From: Planotetraspora sp. A-T 1434
GTDB taxonomy: Bacteria > Actinomycetota > Actinomycetes > Streptosporangiales > Streptosporangiaceae
NCBI RefSeq assembly: GCF_025420585.1
Contig: NZ_JAOEGB010000008.1
Location: 124,001 to 188,000 of the forward strand
Direction: 5' to 3'
DNA: 64,000 bases
The notes under the pieces are model-generated. The model had not been told where the DNA came from, ran no database searches, and saw nothing but the letters and a program-made list of their open reading frames with translations. Numbering within the stretch: position 1 is the stretch's first letter; each line of letters begins with the position of its first letter. This document shows, one piece after another, positions 16,960-26,149 of the stretch. The position numbers and the translations under genes are program-made.

Positions 16960-16979
16960 GTAGGGCAGATCTGCGCTAC
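16960..16979. promoter_or_regulatory. Near-perfect 20-bp palindrome upstream of the SpoIIE-like gene
   Basis: GTAGGGCAGATCTGCGCTAC: the central GCAGATCTGC is a perfect palindrome, and the outer GTAG/CTAC arms extend it with one mismatched pair. It lies 61 bp before the ATG at 17041, a good place for an operator. Confidence 0.45.
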
Positions 16980-17040
16980 CAATCACAGTTATGGAGATGT
17001 GCCTCGTGGGAGACCCTGGCACGCGACGGAGGTGCCGACC

Positions 17041-19134
17041 ATGAGCGCCGAAACCTCCGTGCCCCGGCCCCGGGAGTCCGGTTTGGACATCTCAGACTCC
17101 GACCTCTTCAGAGGCCTGTTGTCGGAGGCTCCGTTCGCCTTTGCCTTTTTCGACCCATCCGGGCGCTTCATCCGAGTCAACTCCACCTTTACGGAGTTGA
17201 CCGGGCACCCTGTCGAGCGGCATCTGGACCGCCGTCCGGCCGAGCTGCTCCCGGCCGACCTGACGGCGCTGATCGACTCGGCGCTCCGCAGGATCGGCGA
17301 GGAGGGCCTGCCGGTCACGGACCAGCGGATCAGGACGCGGGCCGGCAACGGCGACACCCGGCACTGGGCGGTGTCGTTATTCCCGATGCACGGCGAGGAG
17401 GGCGTCGTCATGGGCGCCGCCCTGTTCGGTGTGGACCTCACCGAGCGGCAGCTGACCGAGGAAGAGCTGAAGCGGAGCGAGGAGCGGTACCGCTCGCTCG
17501 TCGAGTCCCAGCAGCAGCTCGTCTGGATCACCTCGCCGACCGGCACGGTGGTCGAGGACGCCCCGCAGTGGCGCGCCATCACGGGCCAGGGCCTCGAGGA
17601 GTACCTCGCCCACGGCTGGCTGGACGCCGTCCACCCGGACGACCGCCCCGGCGCGGAGGAGGCCTGGCGTGAGGCGCTGCGCGGCCGGACCATGTTCGAG
17701 TGGAGCTACCGGGTGCGCACCCGGGCCAGCGGATACCGGCACTTCGAGGTGCGGGCCGTCCCGATCATCCGGCACGGCGGCGTGGTGGAGTGGGTCGGCG
17801 CCAACACCGACGTCACGCCGCAGCGCGAGGCCGAGGAGATGCGGGGCCGCCTGACCGACCAGCTCGGCGCCGCCGCGCTGCGCACGGCCCGGCTCCAGGG
17901 GGCGACCGCCCAGCTGGCCGAGGCGCTCACGGTCGAGCAGGTCGTCCAGGTCATCATCGACGTCGGCCGTACGGCTCTCGCCGCCGACCACTCCGCGGTG
18001 GCCCTGCTCGATCCCGACCGGGGCACCCTGAAGGTGATCAACAGTGGTGGCATCCCCGACGCGCCCGGCGCGCCGGGCGAGGAGCTCCAACTCTCGCAGT
18101 CCAGCGTGATGACGATGGCGGTCAACAGCCGGCGTCCGGTCTTCGCCGAGTCGCCGGAGAGCCTGCGGGCCCAGCTCGTCGACGCCGGGGCCGAAGCGGA
18201 CCAGATCGCCAGCTTCGTCGCCCACACCGACGAGCGCGCCTGGGTGGGCCTGCCGCTTCTCGCGGCCGGCCGGGCCCTCGGGGCGCTGCGGTTCTCATTC
18301 ACCCGGCCGCAGAAGATCTCGCAGGAGGACGGCGTCTTCCTGGAGGCCCTGGCCGGGCAGTGCGCCCTCGCGGTCGAGCGGGCCACGCTGTTCGAACGTG
18401 AGCACCGGACCGCCGAGACGCTCCAGCGGAGCCTGCTGCCCGACCGCCTGCCGGTCGTGCGGGGCCTGACGCTGGCCCAGCGGTTCCGGTCCGGCTCCCG
18501 CCATGTCCAGGTCGGCGGCGACTGGTACGACGCGTTCGTCCTGCAGGACGGGCGCGTCGCGGCCGTCGTCGGCGACGTGATGGGCAAGGGCGTGAAGGCC
18601 GCGGCCGGCATGGGCCGGATCCGCAACGCGATGCGGGCCCTCGCGCTGACCAACCCGCCTCCGGCGGCCGTCCTCACCGGTCTCGACCGGGTCTTCGAGG
18701 CCACCGAGGAGGAAGAGCAGGTCACGACCCTGGCGTACATGGTCGTCGAGCCGGGCACCGGGGAGGGTACGCTGGCGCTGGCCGGTCACCCGCCGCCGCT
18801 GCTGGTGTCGCCCCAGGGCACCGCCCTGCTGCACGAGACCGAGCCCGGCACACCGCTCGGCTGGGCCACCAGCCGGAGGCAGTTCCGGTTCTGCGTGCCG
18901 CCGGGGCACACCGCGGTGCTGTACTCGGACGGTCTCGTGGAGAACCGCAAGCGCGGGCTCGACGCGGGGCTACGGGAGCTTTCGTCCGTTGTGGCCGAGG
19001 CACCCCCGGAAGTCGTGGCCAGCCCGCATATGCTCCTTGATTTCCTGGTGGATCGGATGTTGTCCGGGTATGAACAGGATGATGACGTGACGGTCCTCGC
19101 GGTTCATGTACCAGCCGCCACGAAGAGTGACTGA
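17041..19134 (+). CDS. PAS-PAS-GAF-SpoIIE (PP2C) serine phosphatase
   Basis: 697 residues. PAS 1 is at about 20-140 (LSEAPFAFAFFDPSGRFIRV). PAS 2 is at about 150-270 (ITSPTGTVVEDAPQWRAITG, with the PAC end VEWVGANTDVTPQREAEE). GAF is at about 290-450 (QVVQVIIDVGRTALAADHSA). A C-terminal PP2C/SpoIIE domain is at about 465-690 with metal-binding acids in GGDWYDAF, GDVMGKG, YSDGLVE and QDDDVTVLAVH. All catalytic aspartates are present. Such proteins dephosphorylate anti-anti-sigma factors in partner-switching pathways. No STAS or HPK anti-sigma gene is adjacent, but hrdB follows on the same strand after 218 bp. The start is supported by GGAGG eight bases upstream. Confidence 0.93.
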   Translation: MSAETSVPRPRESGLDISDSDLFRGLLSEAPFAFAFFDPSGRFIRVNSTFTELTGHPVERHLDRRPAELLPADLTALIDSALRRIGEEGLPVTDQRIRTRAGNGDTRHWAVSLFPMHGEEGVVMGAALFGVDLTERQLTEEELKRSEERYRSLVESQQQLVWITSPTGTVVEDAPQWRAITGQGLEEYLAHGWLDAVHPDDRPGAEEAWREALRGRTMFEWSYRVRTRASGYRHFEVRAVPIIRHGGVVEWVGANTDVTPQREAEEMRGRLTDQLGAAALRTARLQGATAQLAEALTVEQVVQVIIDVGRTALAADHSAVALLDPDRGTLKVINSGGIPDAPGAPGEELQLSQSSVMTMAVNSRRPVFAESPESLRAQLVDAGAEADQIASFVAHTDERAWVGLPLLAAGRALGALRFSFTRPQKISQEDGVFLEALAGQCALAVERATLFEREHRTAETLQRSLLPDRLPVVRGLTLAQRFRSGSRHVQVGGDWYDAFVLQDGRVAAVVGDVMGKGVKAAAGMGRIRNAMRALALTNPPPAAVLTGLDRVFEATEEEEQVTTLAYMVVEPGTGEGTLALAGHPPPLLVSPQGTALLHETEPGTPLGWATSRRQFRFCVPPGHTAVLYSDGLVENRKRGLDAGLRELSSVVAEAPPEVVASPHMLLDFLVDRMLSGYEQDDDVTVLAVHVPAATKSD

Positions 19135-19352
19135 ATGAAACAGTCATAACGGTTGCTTTCGGGTATCGGTGACCTCCTTCCGTACGCACTAGTGTCTCGG
19201 TCGGCCTAGGGTGGAGGAGCAACCGGCGGGACGTGGCCGTTTCAGGCGTCGTGGCATGCCACAATGGCATGTCGCGATCCGCGCGGCCTCACCACCGGAA
19301 AAGAAGAAGCACCTGGGTCCATTCTCGCCATGCGTTCGTTCGAGAGGTGTTC

Positions 19353-21053
19353 GTGTCGCCTGCAAGTTCGACTCGCTCGAAGCCGTCGGAGCTGAACGAG
19401 CCAGTGATTCAGCAGCTCCTCGAGCGTGGGCGCTCGCAGGGTTTCCTCGAGTCCGAGGATGTCCGCAAGGCCTTCGAGGAAGCGGACATCCCGCTGTCGC
19501 ACGCCGCTGGATTCCTGCGCAGCCTCAGCAAGGAGGGTGTGACCGTCGTGGTGACCGCGGCGGACTCCGCGGCGGCGCCCAAGCGGTCTCGAGGTCAAGC
19601 CAAGCGCCGCACCACCGCGCCCGTCAAGAAGACCACCAAATCCGCCGCGGCGAAGGAGTCGCAGCCGGAGACCGTCACCGCCGTGGTGACCGACTCCGCT
19701 CCGGCCGCCAAGCCCGCCGCCAAGAAGGGGCCAGCCAAGCCCGCGGCCGCCAAGGCGCCGGCCAAGGCGGCGCCTGCCAAGAAGACCGCGGCGGCTGCTA
19801 AGCCCGCCGCCAAGGACGGCCCCGAGGCCCCCTCGGCCGGTCCTGAGCTCAAGGCCGGCAAGGCCGAACCCAAGCCCAAGTCCGCCGGCCCCGCCGAGGA
19901 CGACGAAGACCTCGACCTCGAGGCCGACGTCGAGATCGAGGACTTCGACCTGGAGGTCGAGGATGTCGAGATCGAAGCCGAGGTGGAGGTCGAGGGCGAC
20001 GCCGAGGCCGACGCCGAGGTGGAGACCGACACCGAGGGCGACGAGCCCAAGGCGGAGGTCATCGCCCAGTCCGAGGACGAGGTGCTGATCCTCACCGACG
20101 ACGATGATGACGCGCCCGTGGCCCAGGTCGCGGCCGCCGGAGCCACCGCTGACCCGGTCAAGGACTACCTCAAGCAGATCGGCAAGGTCCCCCTCCTCAA
20201 CGCCGAGCAGGAGGTCGAGCTCGCCAAGCGCATCGAGGCCGGCCTGTTCGCCGAGGAGCAGCTCGGCACAGATGGGGAGCAGCTCCCGGTCGACGTCCGC
20301 GCCGAGCTGGAGTGGATCGCCGAGGACGGCCGCCGCGCCAAGAACCACCTGCTGGAGGCCAACCTCCGCCTCGTCGTCTCGCTGGCCAAGCGGTACACCG
20401 GGCGCGGCATGCTCTTCCTGGACCTGATCCAGGAGGGCAACCTGGGCCTGATCCGCGCGGTCGAGAAGTTCGACTACACCAAGGGCTACAAGTTCTCCAC
20501 CTACGCCACGTGGTGGATCCGGCAGGCGATCACCCGGGCCATGGCCGACCAGGCGCGGACCATCCGCATCCCGGTTCACATGGTCGAAGTGATCAACAAG
20601 CTGGCCCGGGTCCAGCGGCAGATGCTGCAGGACCTCGGCCGCGAGCCCACGCCGGAGGAGCTGGCCCGGGAGCTCGACATGACCCCCGAAAAGGTCATCG
20701 AGGTCCAGAAGTACGGCCGCGAGCCGATCTCCCTGCACACCCCCCTCGGCGAGGAGGGCGACAGCGAGTTCGGCGACCTGATCGAGGACTCCGAGGCCAT
20801 CGTGCCGGCGGACGCCGTCAGCTTCACGCTGCTGCAGGAGCAGCTGCACTCCGTTCTGGACACGCTGTCCGAGCGGGAGGCGGGCGTCGTCTCGATGCGG
20901 TTCGGCCTCACCGACGGGCAGCCGAAGACCCTCGACGAGATCGGCAAGGTCTACGGCGTGACCCGCGAGCGGATCCGCCAGATCGAGTCGAAGACCATGT
21001 CGAAGCTCCGCCACCCGTCCCGGTCGCAGGTCCTCCGCGACTACCTCGACTAG
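19353..21053 (+). CDS. hrdB: Principal RNA polymerase sigma factor, HrdB/SigA type
   Basis: 566 residues. The first 80 residues are a sigma region 1.1-like helix set ([20 protein letters not shown]). A Lys/Ala/Pro histone-like stretch (about 80-170) and a strongly acidic Glu/Asp/Val stretch (about 180-260) follow, as in Streptomyces HrdB. The conserved core comes next: region 1.2 ([20 protein letters not shown]), region 2 ([35 protein letters not shown]), region 3, and region 4 ([20 protein letters not shown]) ending in DYLD. GTG 19353 with GAGAGG six bases before is chosen. Housekeeping sigma factor, essential. Confidence 0.98.
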   Translation: MSPASSTRSKPSELNEPVIQQLLERGRSQGFLESEDVRKAFEEADIPLSHAAGFLRSLSKEGVTVVVTAADSAAAPKRSRGQAKRRTTAPVKKTTKSAAAKESQPETVTAVVTDSAPAAKPAAKKGPAKPAAAKAPAKAAPAKKTAAAAKPAAKDGPEAPSAGPELKAGKAEPKPKSAGPAEDDEDLDLEADVEIEDFDLEVEDVEIEAEVEVEGDAEADAEVETDTEGDEPKAEVIAQSEDEVLILTDDDDDAPVAQVAAAGATADPVKDYLKQIGKVPLLNAEQEVELAKRIEAGLFAEEQLGTDGEQLPVDVRAELEWIAEDGRRAKNHLLEANLRLVVSLAKRYTGRGMLFLDLIQEGNLGLIRAVEKFDYTKGYKFSTYATWWIRQAITRAMADQARTIRIPVHMVEVINKLARVQRQMLQDLGREPTPEELARELDMTPEKVIEVQKYGREPISLHTPLGEEGDSEFGDLIEDSEAIVPADAVSFTLLQEQLHSVLDTLSEREAGVVSMRFGLTDGQPKTLDEIGKVYGVTRERIRQIESKTMSKLRHPSRSQVLRDYLD

Positions 21054-21133
21054 GGTCCTGTCCGCGGACGGTTAACACCGGCGTTACATCGTGGTAGCGC
21101 CGGACCACTTTGGCGCTCCTAGGCTCGCCCCTC

Positions 21134-22108
21134 ATGGGAGTGATCGAAGTGGATCGGGCGCGTGCTCGGGGGCCACGCGTGATCCCGGACCGCCCGTGGG
21201 CGGACAGCATGCTGGACGACGCGGTGAGCGCCGTCCAGCGAGGTGATCTGGCGGCTGGCATCCCGGCGCTCGTGGCGAGCCGGGGGGATGCCGAGCTCCG
21301 GTCGCTCCGCCTGGAGGCGTTGTCGCGTGCCGTGCTCGGCTCCAGCCGGTCGATCGAGGCACTCGTCGCCCGCGACCAGGCCAACGCGGACCTGTGGCTG
21401 TGGCTGGGCCGGGCCAGGATAGAAGAGGCCTGGACTCTCAAGCCCGACGTGCGGGCGCGAGCCGTACAGGCCGATCGGCTGCGGACCTACCACGCCGCGA
21501 TGGAGCTGGCCAGGCAGCCGCTGCTGTCGGCCGCGGCCCTCGCGCCCGGCGACCCCGTGCCGTGGGAATGCATGATGTGGCTGGCCCTGGGCCTGGACCG
21601 GCCGAGGGCCGACAGGGACTCGGTCTGGTTCGAGTGCTCCCGCCGCTGGCCATGGCTGTATCCGGCCGCGGTCGCCCGCATGATGACCCTTTCACCCGGC
21701 TGGGGCGGCACCGCGCAGGAGATGCTGGACTTCGCGCGGATGGCCGCCGCCCGCGCCCCCGAGGGCAGCCCGCTTCCGGCGCTCGTGCCGCTGGCCCACT
21801 TCGAGAACGTCGCCTCCGAGCGCACTCCGATCTCGCGCGGCGGCTGGTTCTCCTTCGACGTCCAGCGTGAGGTGGTGTCCGCCGCCGCCCGCTGGTCGGA
21901 GCGGCGGCTTGGGGGCGCTCACCCTCGGTCGATCGAGGCCCACAACGCGTTCGGGGCGGCCTTCTACCTCGCCGATCTCCGCCGGCCCGCCCGGGGACAC
22001 CTCGCCCGGACGGCGGGGCGGTTCAGCAGGCTGCCGTGGTCCTATCTGGGGGATCCCGGGCATCAGTACCAGCGGGCGTGCGGCCGCCTGAATGTGATCA
22101 GCGAATGA
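21134..22108 (+). CDS. Conserved actinobacterial protein of unknown function
   Basis: 324 residues, soluble, helical, TPR-like in character but without clear repeats. It has RPWADSMLDDAVSAVQRGD near the start, WECMMWLALGLDRPRADRD in the middle, and LAHFENVASERTPISR and HNAFGAAFYLADLRRPARGH near the end. Trp/Arg-rich helices suggest a scaffold fold. The start at 21134 has no clear ribosome-binding site. A start inside, near the ATG of SMLDDAV, is possible. It ends 3 bp from the end of convergent yaaA. Function unknown. Confidence 0.75.
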   Translation: MGVIEVDRARARGPRVIPDRPWADSMLDDAVSAVQRGDLAAGIPALVASRGDAELRSLRLEALSRAVLGSSRSIEALVARDQANADLWLWLGRARIEEAWTLKPDVRARAVQADRLRTYHAAMELARQPLLSAAALAPGDPVPWECMMWLALGLDRPRADRDSVWFECSRRWPWLYPAAVARMMTLSPGWGGTAQEMLDFARMAAARAPEGSPLPALVPLAHFENVASERTPISRGGWFSFDVQREVVSAAARWSERRLGGAHPRSIEAHNAFGAAFYLADLRRPARGHLARTAGRFSRLPWSYLGDPGHQYQRACGRLNVISE

Positions 22109-22111
22109 CGG

Positions 22112-22861
22112 TCACGAAGTGACGATCACGTCCAGGGTCCACGGCCGGCCGGGGCGGGGCGGGGCGCCCAGCTCCGCGCGGTGCCCGAGACCGGTCAGGA
22201 CCTCGGCGAGCTCGTGCGGGTTCCTCGGCCGGTCGGCGCTCTCGGCCAGGGCCCGCGCCACGGCTCCGCGGGTGGCCTTGGCCATGTGGCTGACGACCGT
22301 GCGCCTGCCATCCTCCTCCCGCAGGACACGGACGGTCACCGACCGCTCGCCCGGCTGCCAGGCCGCCGCGTAGGTGGCCGACCGCATGTCCACGACCAGG
22401 CCCTTCACCGGTTCGAGCGCGGCCGTGATCGAGGGCCGCCAGAAGGCGGCCAGCCCGCCCATGGGTGGCAGCCGTACGCCCATGGAGAGCCTGTACGGCG
22501 GGACGCGGTCGGTGAGCCGCAGGAGGCCCCACAGCCCCGAGAAGACGACGATCCGCCTGTCGGCCCGCCTCCTGGCCTCGGGAGACAGCGTGGAGAGCCC
22601 GAGGTTGTCGTACAGCACGCCGGTGTAGAGCTCGGCGACCGGGAGCGCGAGCGCCGTATGCAACTCCCCGTTGCGGACCAGGTCGCCCGCCTGGCCGTCC
22701 GACAGGCCGAGGACGGCCCGCGCCTCGTCCGTACGGCACAGCGTGACCAGGGCGTCCAGCACCTTCTCCCGGGGCGACGCCAGCTCCGGGAAGCTCAGCC
22801 GCCTGAGCTTCGAGGTTCCACGGGCGGCCTTGCCCTCGGACGGCGGTAGCAGGATGAGCAC
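22112..22861 (-). CDS. yaaA: Peroxide-stress protein YaaA (DUF328)
   Basis: 249 residues. Starts with the family signature LILLPPSEGKA and contains ELYTGVLYDNLG, IVVFSGLWGLLRLTDRVPPY and the basic RLSMGVRLPP segment. E. coli YaaA lowers intracellular free iron and binds DNA under H2O2 stress. The GTG at 22861 lies 14 bp after the end of the sugar-ABC permease gene on the same strand, so it may be the last gene of that operon. Confidence 0.93.
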   Translation of the reverse strand: MLILLPPSEGKAARGTSKLRRLSFPELASPREKVLDALVTLCRTDEARAVLGLSDGQAGDLVRNGELHTALALPVAELYTGVLYDNLGLSTLSPEARRRADRRIVVFSGLWGLLRLTDRVPPYRLSMGVRLPPMGGLAAFWRPSITAALEPVKGLVVDMRSATYAAAWQPGERSVTVRVLREEDGRRTVVSHMAKATRGAVARALAESADRPRNPHELAEVLTGLGHRAELGAPPRPGRPWTLDVIVTS

Positions 22862-22875
22862 GGTCCACCAGCGTA

Positions 22876-23718
22876 TTAGCCGCGCTGACCGGTCGTGGCG
22901 ATGCCCTCCACGAAGTACCGCTGGCCGATGAAGAAGATCACGATCAGCGGCAGCGTGGTGATCACCCCGGCGGCCAGGACGATCTCCCACTTGGGGTCGC
23001 CGCCCTGGTAGAACTGGTCGACGATCGCCTTGAGCCCCCTCGGCAGCGTGAAGAGCCGGGGATCCTGCAGATAGATGAGCGGCTTCATCAGGTCGAACCA
23101 GCTCGCCTTGAGCTCGAAGACGAACGCGATGATCAGAGCGGGCCGCGCCAGCGGCAGCGCGATCCGCCAGAAGAGGTCGAGATAGGAGGCCCCGTCCACC
23201 CTGGCCGCTTCGAAGACGTAGCGCGGGATGCTGAGGAAGAACTGGCGCAGCAGGAAGATGTAGAACGCCGACCCGAACAGGTTGCCCGCCCAGAGGGGGA
23301 CCTGGGTCCCCGTCAGGCCGACGGAGTTCCAGATGAGGTAGGTCGGCACCAGCGTGACGGCCGACGGGAGCATCATGGTGCCGAGCACACTGCCGAAGAG
23401 CACGCCCCGGCCGGGGAAGCGGAAGTACGCGAAGCCGAAGGCCACGAACGCGCTCGACACCGTCACGGTCAGCGCCGCCATGAACCCGACGATCAACGTG
23501 TTGACCAGCCAGGCGAGCATGGGGGCCGCGTCCCAGACGGCGGCGTAGTTCTGCGGGGAGAACGGGTGCGGCCACGGGACGAACGGGTCGGCGAAGGTTC
23601 GCGAACGCGGCTTGAGCGAGGCCACGACCAGCCACACGAAGGGGTAGAGGAACACCGCCGAGGCCGCGGCCAGCATGACGAGGAAGAACGCCCGCCTCGT
23701 CTCGGGAGCCGAGGTCAT
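22876..23718 (-). CDS. Carbohydrate ABC transporter permease, MalG type
   Basis: 280 residues with six hydrophobic segments. The EAA loop is visible as YVFEAARVDGASYLDLFWRI, followed by LPLARPALII, the contact site for the ATPase. The N-terminus (FFLVMLAAASAVFLYPFVWL) and the P-loop-like FADPFVPWPHPFSPQNYA are typical of the MalG family (CUT1 class). The ATG overlaps the stop of the MalF-type gene (ATGA). No ATPase gene is present locally, so it probably uses a shared MsiK-like ATPase encoded elsewhere, as is common in actinomycetes. Confidence 0.94.
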   Translation of the reverse strand: MTSAPETRRAFFLVMLAAASAVFLYPFVWLVVASLKPRSRTFADPFVPWPHPFSPQNYAAVWDAAPMLAWLVNTLIVGFMAALTVTVSSAFVAFGFAYFRFPGRGVLFGSVLGTMMLPSAVTLVPTYLIWNSVGLTGTQVPLWAGNLFGSAFYIFLLRQFFLSIPRYVFEAARVDGASYLDLFWRIALPLARPALIIAFVFELKASWFDLMKPLIYLQDPRLFTLPRGLKAIVDQFYQGGDPKWEIVLAAGVITTLPLIVIFFIGQRYFVEGIATTGQRG

Positions 23719-24653
23719 CGCGTCCCCCGCTCCGCCGCTCCGGGCGGCTCCGACTCGTAGTAGACGAACCGGTTGCCCGCCTTCACCTGGATCACCGTGA
23801 TGACCGCGATGATGGCGAACAGCAGCCACGCCAGCGCGGAGGCGTAGCCCATGTGGAGGAACTGGAAGCCCTGCTGGAACAGGTAGACGACGTAGAACAG
23901 GGCCGCGTCGCCCGACGACTGCTGGGCGCTCTGGCTCCCGAAGTACATCGTGTAGACCTGGTCGAACATCTGCAGCGACGTGATCGTGTTGACGATCACG
24001 ACGAAGAACAGCGCCGAGCTGATCATCGGCACGGTCACCGACCGGAACCGCTGCCACGGCCCCGCCCCGTCGATCATCGCGGCCTCGTACAGCTCGCGCG
24101 GCACGTTGCGCAGCGCCGCGAACAGGATGATCGTGGTCGTCCCGAGGTTCCACAGCGACATCAGCACAATGCCGGGCTTCACCCACGCCGGGTCGGTGGT
24201 CCACTGCGGCCCGTCGATCCCGAACAGGCCGAGGAACTGGTTGACCAGCCCCGCCTGGCCGTTCAGCAGGAACAGGAAGAGCACGCCGACGGCGACGTAC
24301 GGCGTCATCGACGGCAGGTAGAAGACCGTACGGAAGAAGCCCGCCGCCCGCCCGGTGATCCGGTTGAGCATGAGGGCCAGCAGCAGCGCGATGGCGATCG
24401 CCAGCGGCACGTGCAGCACGGTGTAGAAGGCGGTGTTGCCGATCGCCGCGGCGACCTTGGGGTCTTTCAGCATCTCGGCGTAGTTGCCGAGCCCGGCGAA
24501 CCTCGGGCTGGAGATCAGGTCGTAGTCCGTCAGCGAGAGCACGAAACTGGCGACCATCGGCCCGACCTGGAAGATCACCAGACCGAGCAGCCAGGGAAGC
24601 AGGAAGACGTAGGCCCAGCGGGTCTCGGTCCTCAACCGCGGTCGGGTTCTCAC
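23715..24653 (-). CDS. Carbohydrate ABC transporter permease, MalF type
   Basis: 312 residues, six membrane helices. LPWLLGLVIFQVGPMVASFV is at the N-terminus, the EAA loop is LYEAAMIDGAGPWQRFRSVT, and FFRTVFYLPSMTPYVAVGVL is in the third helix region. It is the inner-membrane partner of the MalG-type protein encoded next. The GTG start is at 24653, 3 bp after the solute-binding-protein stop. Confidence 0.94.
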   Translation of the reverse strand: MRTRPRLRTETRWAYVFLLPWLLGLVIFQVGPMVASFVLSLTDYDLISSPRFAGLGNYAEMLKDPKVAAAIGNTAFYTVLHVPLAIAIALLLALMLNRITGRAAGFFRTVFYLPSMTPYVAVGVLFLFLLNGQAGLVNQFLGLFGIDGPQWTTDPAWVKPGIVLMSLWNLGTTTIILFAALRNVPRELYEAAMIDGAGPWQRFRSVTVPMISSALFFVVIVNTITSLQMFDQVYTMYFGSQSAQQSSGDAALFYVVYLFQQGFQFLHMGYASALAWLLFAIIAVITVIQVKAGNRFVYYESEPPGAAERGTR

Positions 24654-24656
24654 GGC

Positions 24657-26051
24657 TCAGCCCGCTCCCCGCAGGGCCCTCTGGGCCTCACCGTGGGCCT
24701 GCAGCAGCGCGGCCTGCGGCTCCGCCCGGCCCTGCATGACCCGGGTGGCCGCGTCGAGCCATGCCGTACGGAACTCCGCGGCGGCGGGGGAGGGCGGCAC
24801 GACCAAGCCCTCGGCCTGCGCGGCGAGGATCGTCTTGATCGCGTTGTCGTACGGCTCGTGCCCGCTCGGCCTGACGATCTGGGAGAAGATCACCTTGTCG
24901 GCCTTCGCGTTGCCGGTGTAGGTGCCGGTGTAGACCTTGCCCTCCTGGGCGCGCTTGGCGGCCCGCGCCTTCGCGGCGGCGATCCAGGTGTCCGCCGAGG
25001 TCATGGTCTTGATCCACTGGCAGGCCGCGTCCGGGTTCCGGGCCCCCTTGGGGATCGCCCAGGCGTTCCCGCCGACGTTGCTGATCGGGTGGCCCTGCCG
25101 GTCCTCGAACGGCAGGACGGTGATCCGGGCGTCGGGGCTGGTGTTGGCCATGGAGGTGATCAGGAACTGCTCCGTGAGCATCATCCCGATCTGGTCCTGC
25201 GTGACCGGGTTCTTCTCGCCGAAGTAGTCGAAGGTGTCGGTGAACGCCTTGAGCCTGGTCCAGCCGCCCTGCTCCTTGAGCAGGCCGTTGGCGTAGGTGA
25301 GGGCCTCGATGACCTTTGGGTCGGTGAGCTGGGAGGTCCTGCCGTCGGCCGTCATCAGGTCGGCGCCGTTGGCCTTGGCCCACAGCGGCAGGAACTCGGG
25401 AAGCTTGGGATAGAAGCCGAATCGCTCGATCTTGCCGCCGGACACCTTGTTCATCTTCTTGGCGAGGGCGGACAGGCCGTCCCAGTCGGAGGCGTCGATC
25501 TTCGCGGGGTCGGCCCCGGCCTCCTTGGCGGCCTTGTCGTTCACCAGCAGGACGATCGAGTTGTAGAACTCCGGCATGCCGTACCACTTGCCGGCCAGCC
25601 GGACCTGCTGCTGGGCGGCGGGGTAGAAGTCCCCGGTCGCGATGCCCTGCTTGGCCACACAGTCGTCGAGTGGCTGGATCGCGCCCCTGGCGGCGTAGGT
25701 CCCGAGCATCTCGCGGCTGAGGTAGACGACGTCCGGCGGGTTGCCGCTCGCGACCGACGAGAGGAAGGCCTGCTCGTCGAACTGGCCCTGATTGATGGTG
25801 AGCTTCACGTCCGGGTGGGCCTTCTGGAAGGCGGCCACGCGGGTCGTGGCGATCTCGTCGGGCAGACCGAAGCCCATCGTCGTCAGGCCGGCCGAGCCGC
25901 CCGCGGGCGTGCCACCTTTGGCCCCCACACCGCCGCACGCGGCCAGTGCCAGCGACAGGCCGCCGGCGAGGACGACGGCGCCGGCACGGCTTCCGCGACA
26001 CCTGCGGCCGTGCCGGCGAAAGGCCAGGCGAAGTGACGCGAGATGAGACAT
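24657..26051 (-). CDS. Sugar-binding lipoprotein (SBP family 1) of a CUT1 importer
   Basis: 464 residues. A basic N-terminus with RR motifs and a hydrophobic core end in the lipobox LALAAC (Cys39), giving an anchored lipoprotein. The body is a family 1 solute-binding protein: LTTMGFGLPDEIATTRVAAF, SSVASGNPPDVVYLSREML and GNAWAIPKGARNPDAACQWI, a canonical C-terminal hinge block. The ligand is not predictable. GAGGAG five bases before the ATG at 26051 supports the start. It is first in the order SBP-MalF-MalG-yaaA. Confidence 0.94.
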   Translation of the reverse strand: MSHLASLRLAFRRHGRRCRGSRAGAVVLAGGLSLALAACGGVGAKGGTPAGGSAGLTTMGFGLPDEIATTRVAAFQKAHPDVKLTINQGQFDEQAFLSSVASGNPPDVVYLSREMLGTYAARGAIQPLDDCVAKQGIATGDFYPAAQQQVRLAGKWYGMPEFYNSIVLLVNDKAAKEAGADPAKIDASDWDGLSALAKKMNKVSGGKIERFGFYPKLPEFLPLWAKANGADLMTADGRTSQLTDPKVIEALTYANGLLKEQGGWTRLKAFTDTFDYFGEKNPVTQDQIGMMLTEQFLITSMANTSPDARITVLPFEDRQGHPISNVGGNAWAIPKGARNPDAACQWIKTMTSADTWIAAAKARAAKRAQEGKVYTGTYTGNAKADKVIFSQIVRPSGHEPYDNAIKTILAAQAEGLVVPPSPAAAEFRTAWLDAATRVMQGRAEPQAALLQAHGEAQRALRGAG

Positions 26052-26078
26052 CGCCGCTCCTCGGGGGGTCGAGCGATT

Positions 26079-26088
26079 GAGACGTCTC
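26079..26088. promoter_or_regulatory. Palindrome GAGACGTCTC upstream of the sugar-ABC operon
   Basis: A perfect 10-bp palindrome 28 bp before the SBP start and inside the divergent intergenic region, so a possible operator for the importer. No regulator gene is adjacent. Weak by itself. Confidence 0.3.
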
Positions 26089-26149
26089 CCGTAACTGCCC
26101 CAGGGGCGAGCCGTAAACGTAGCAGTGCAGGTCAGCTACGCTGCGGAGA

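Noticed and set aside
19242-21014. Long open frame antisense to hrdB (590 codons)
   Set aside because: It mirrors the strong codon bias of the sigma factor gene on the other strand, gives a Gly/Leu/Val-rich sequence with no family, and overlaps an essential gene entirely.
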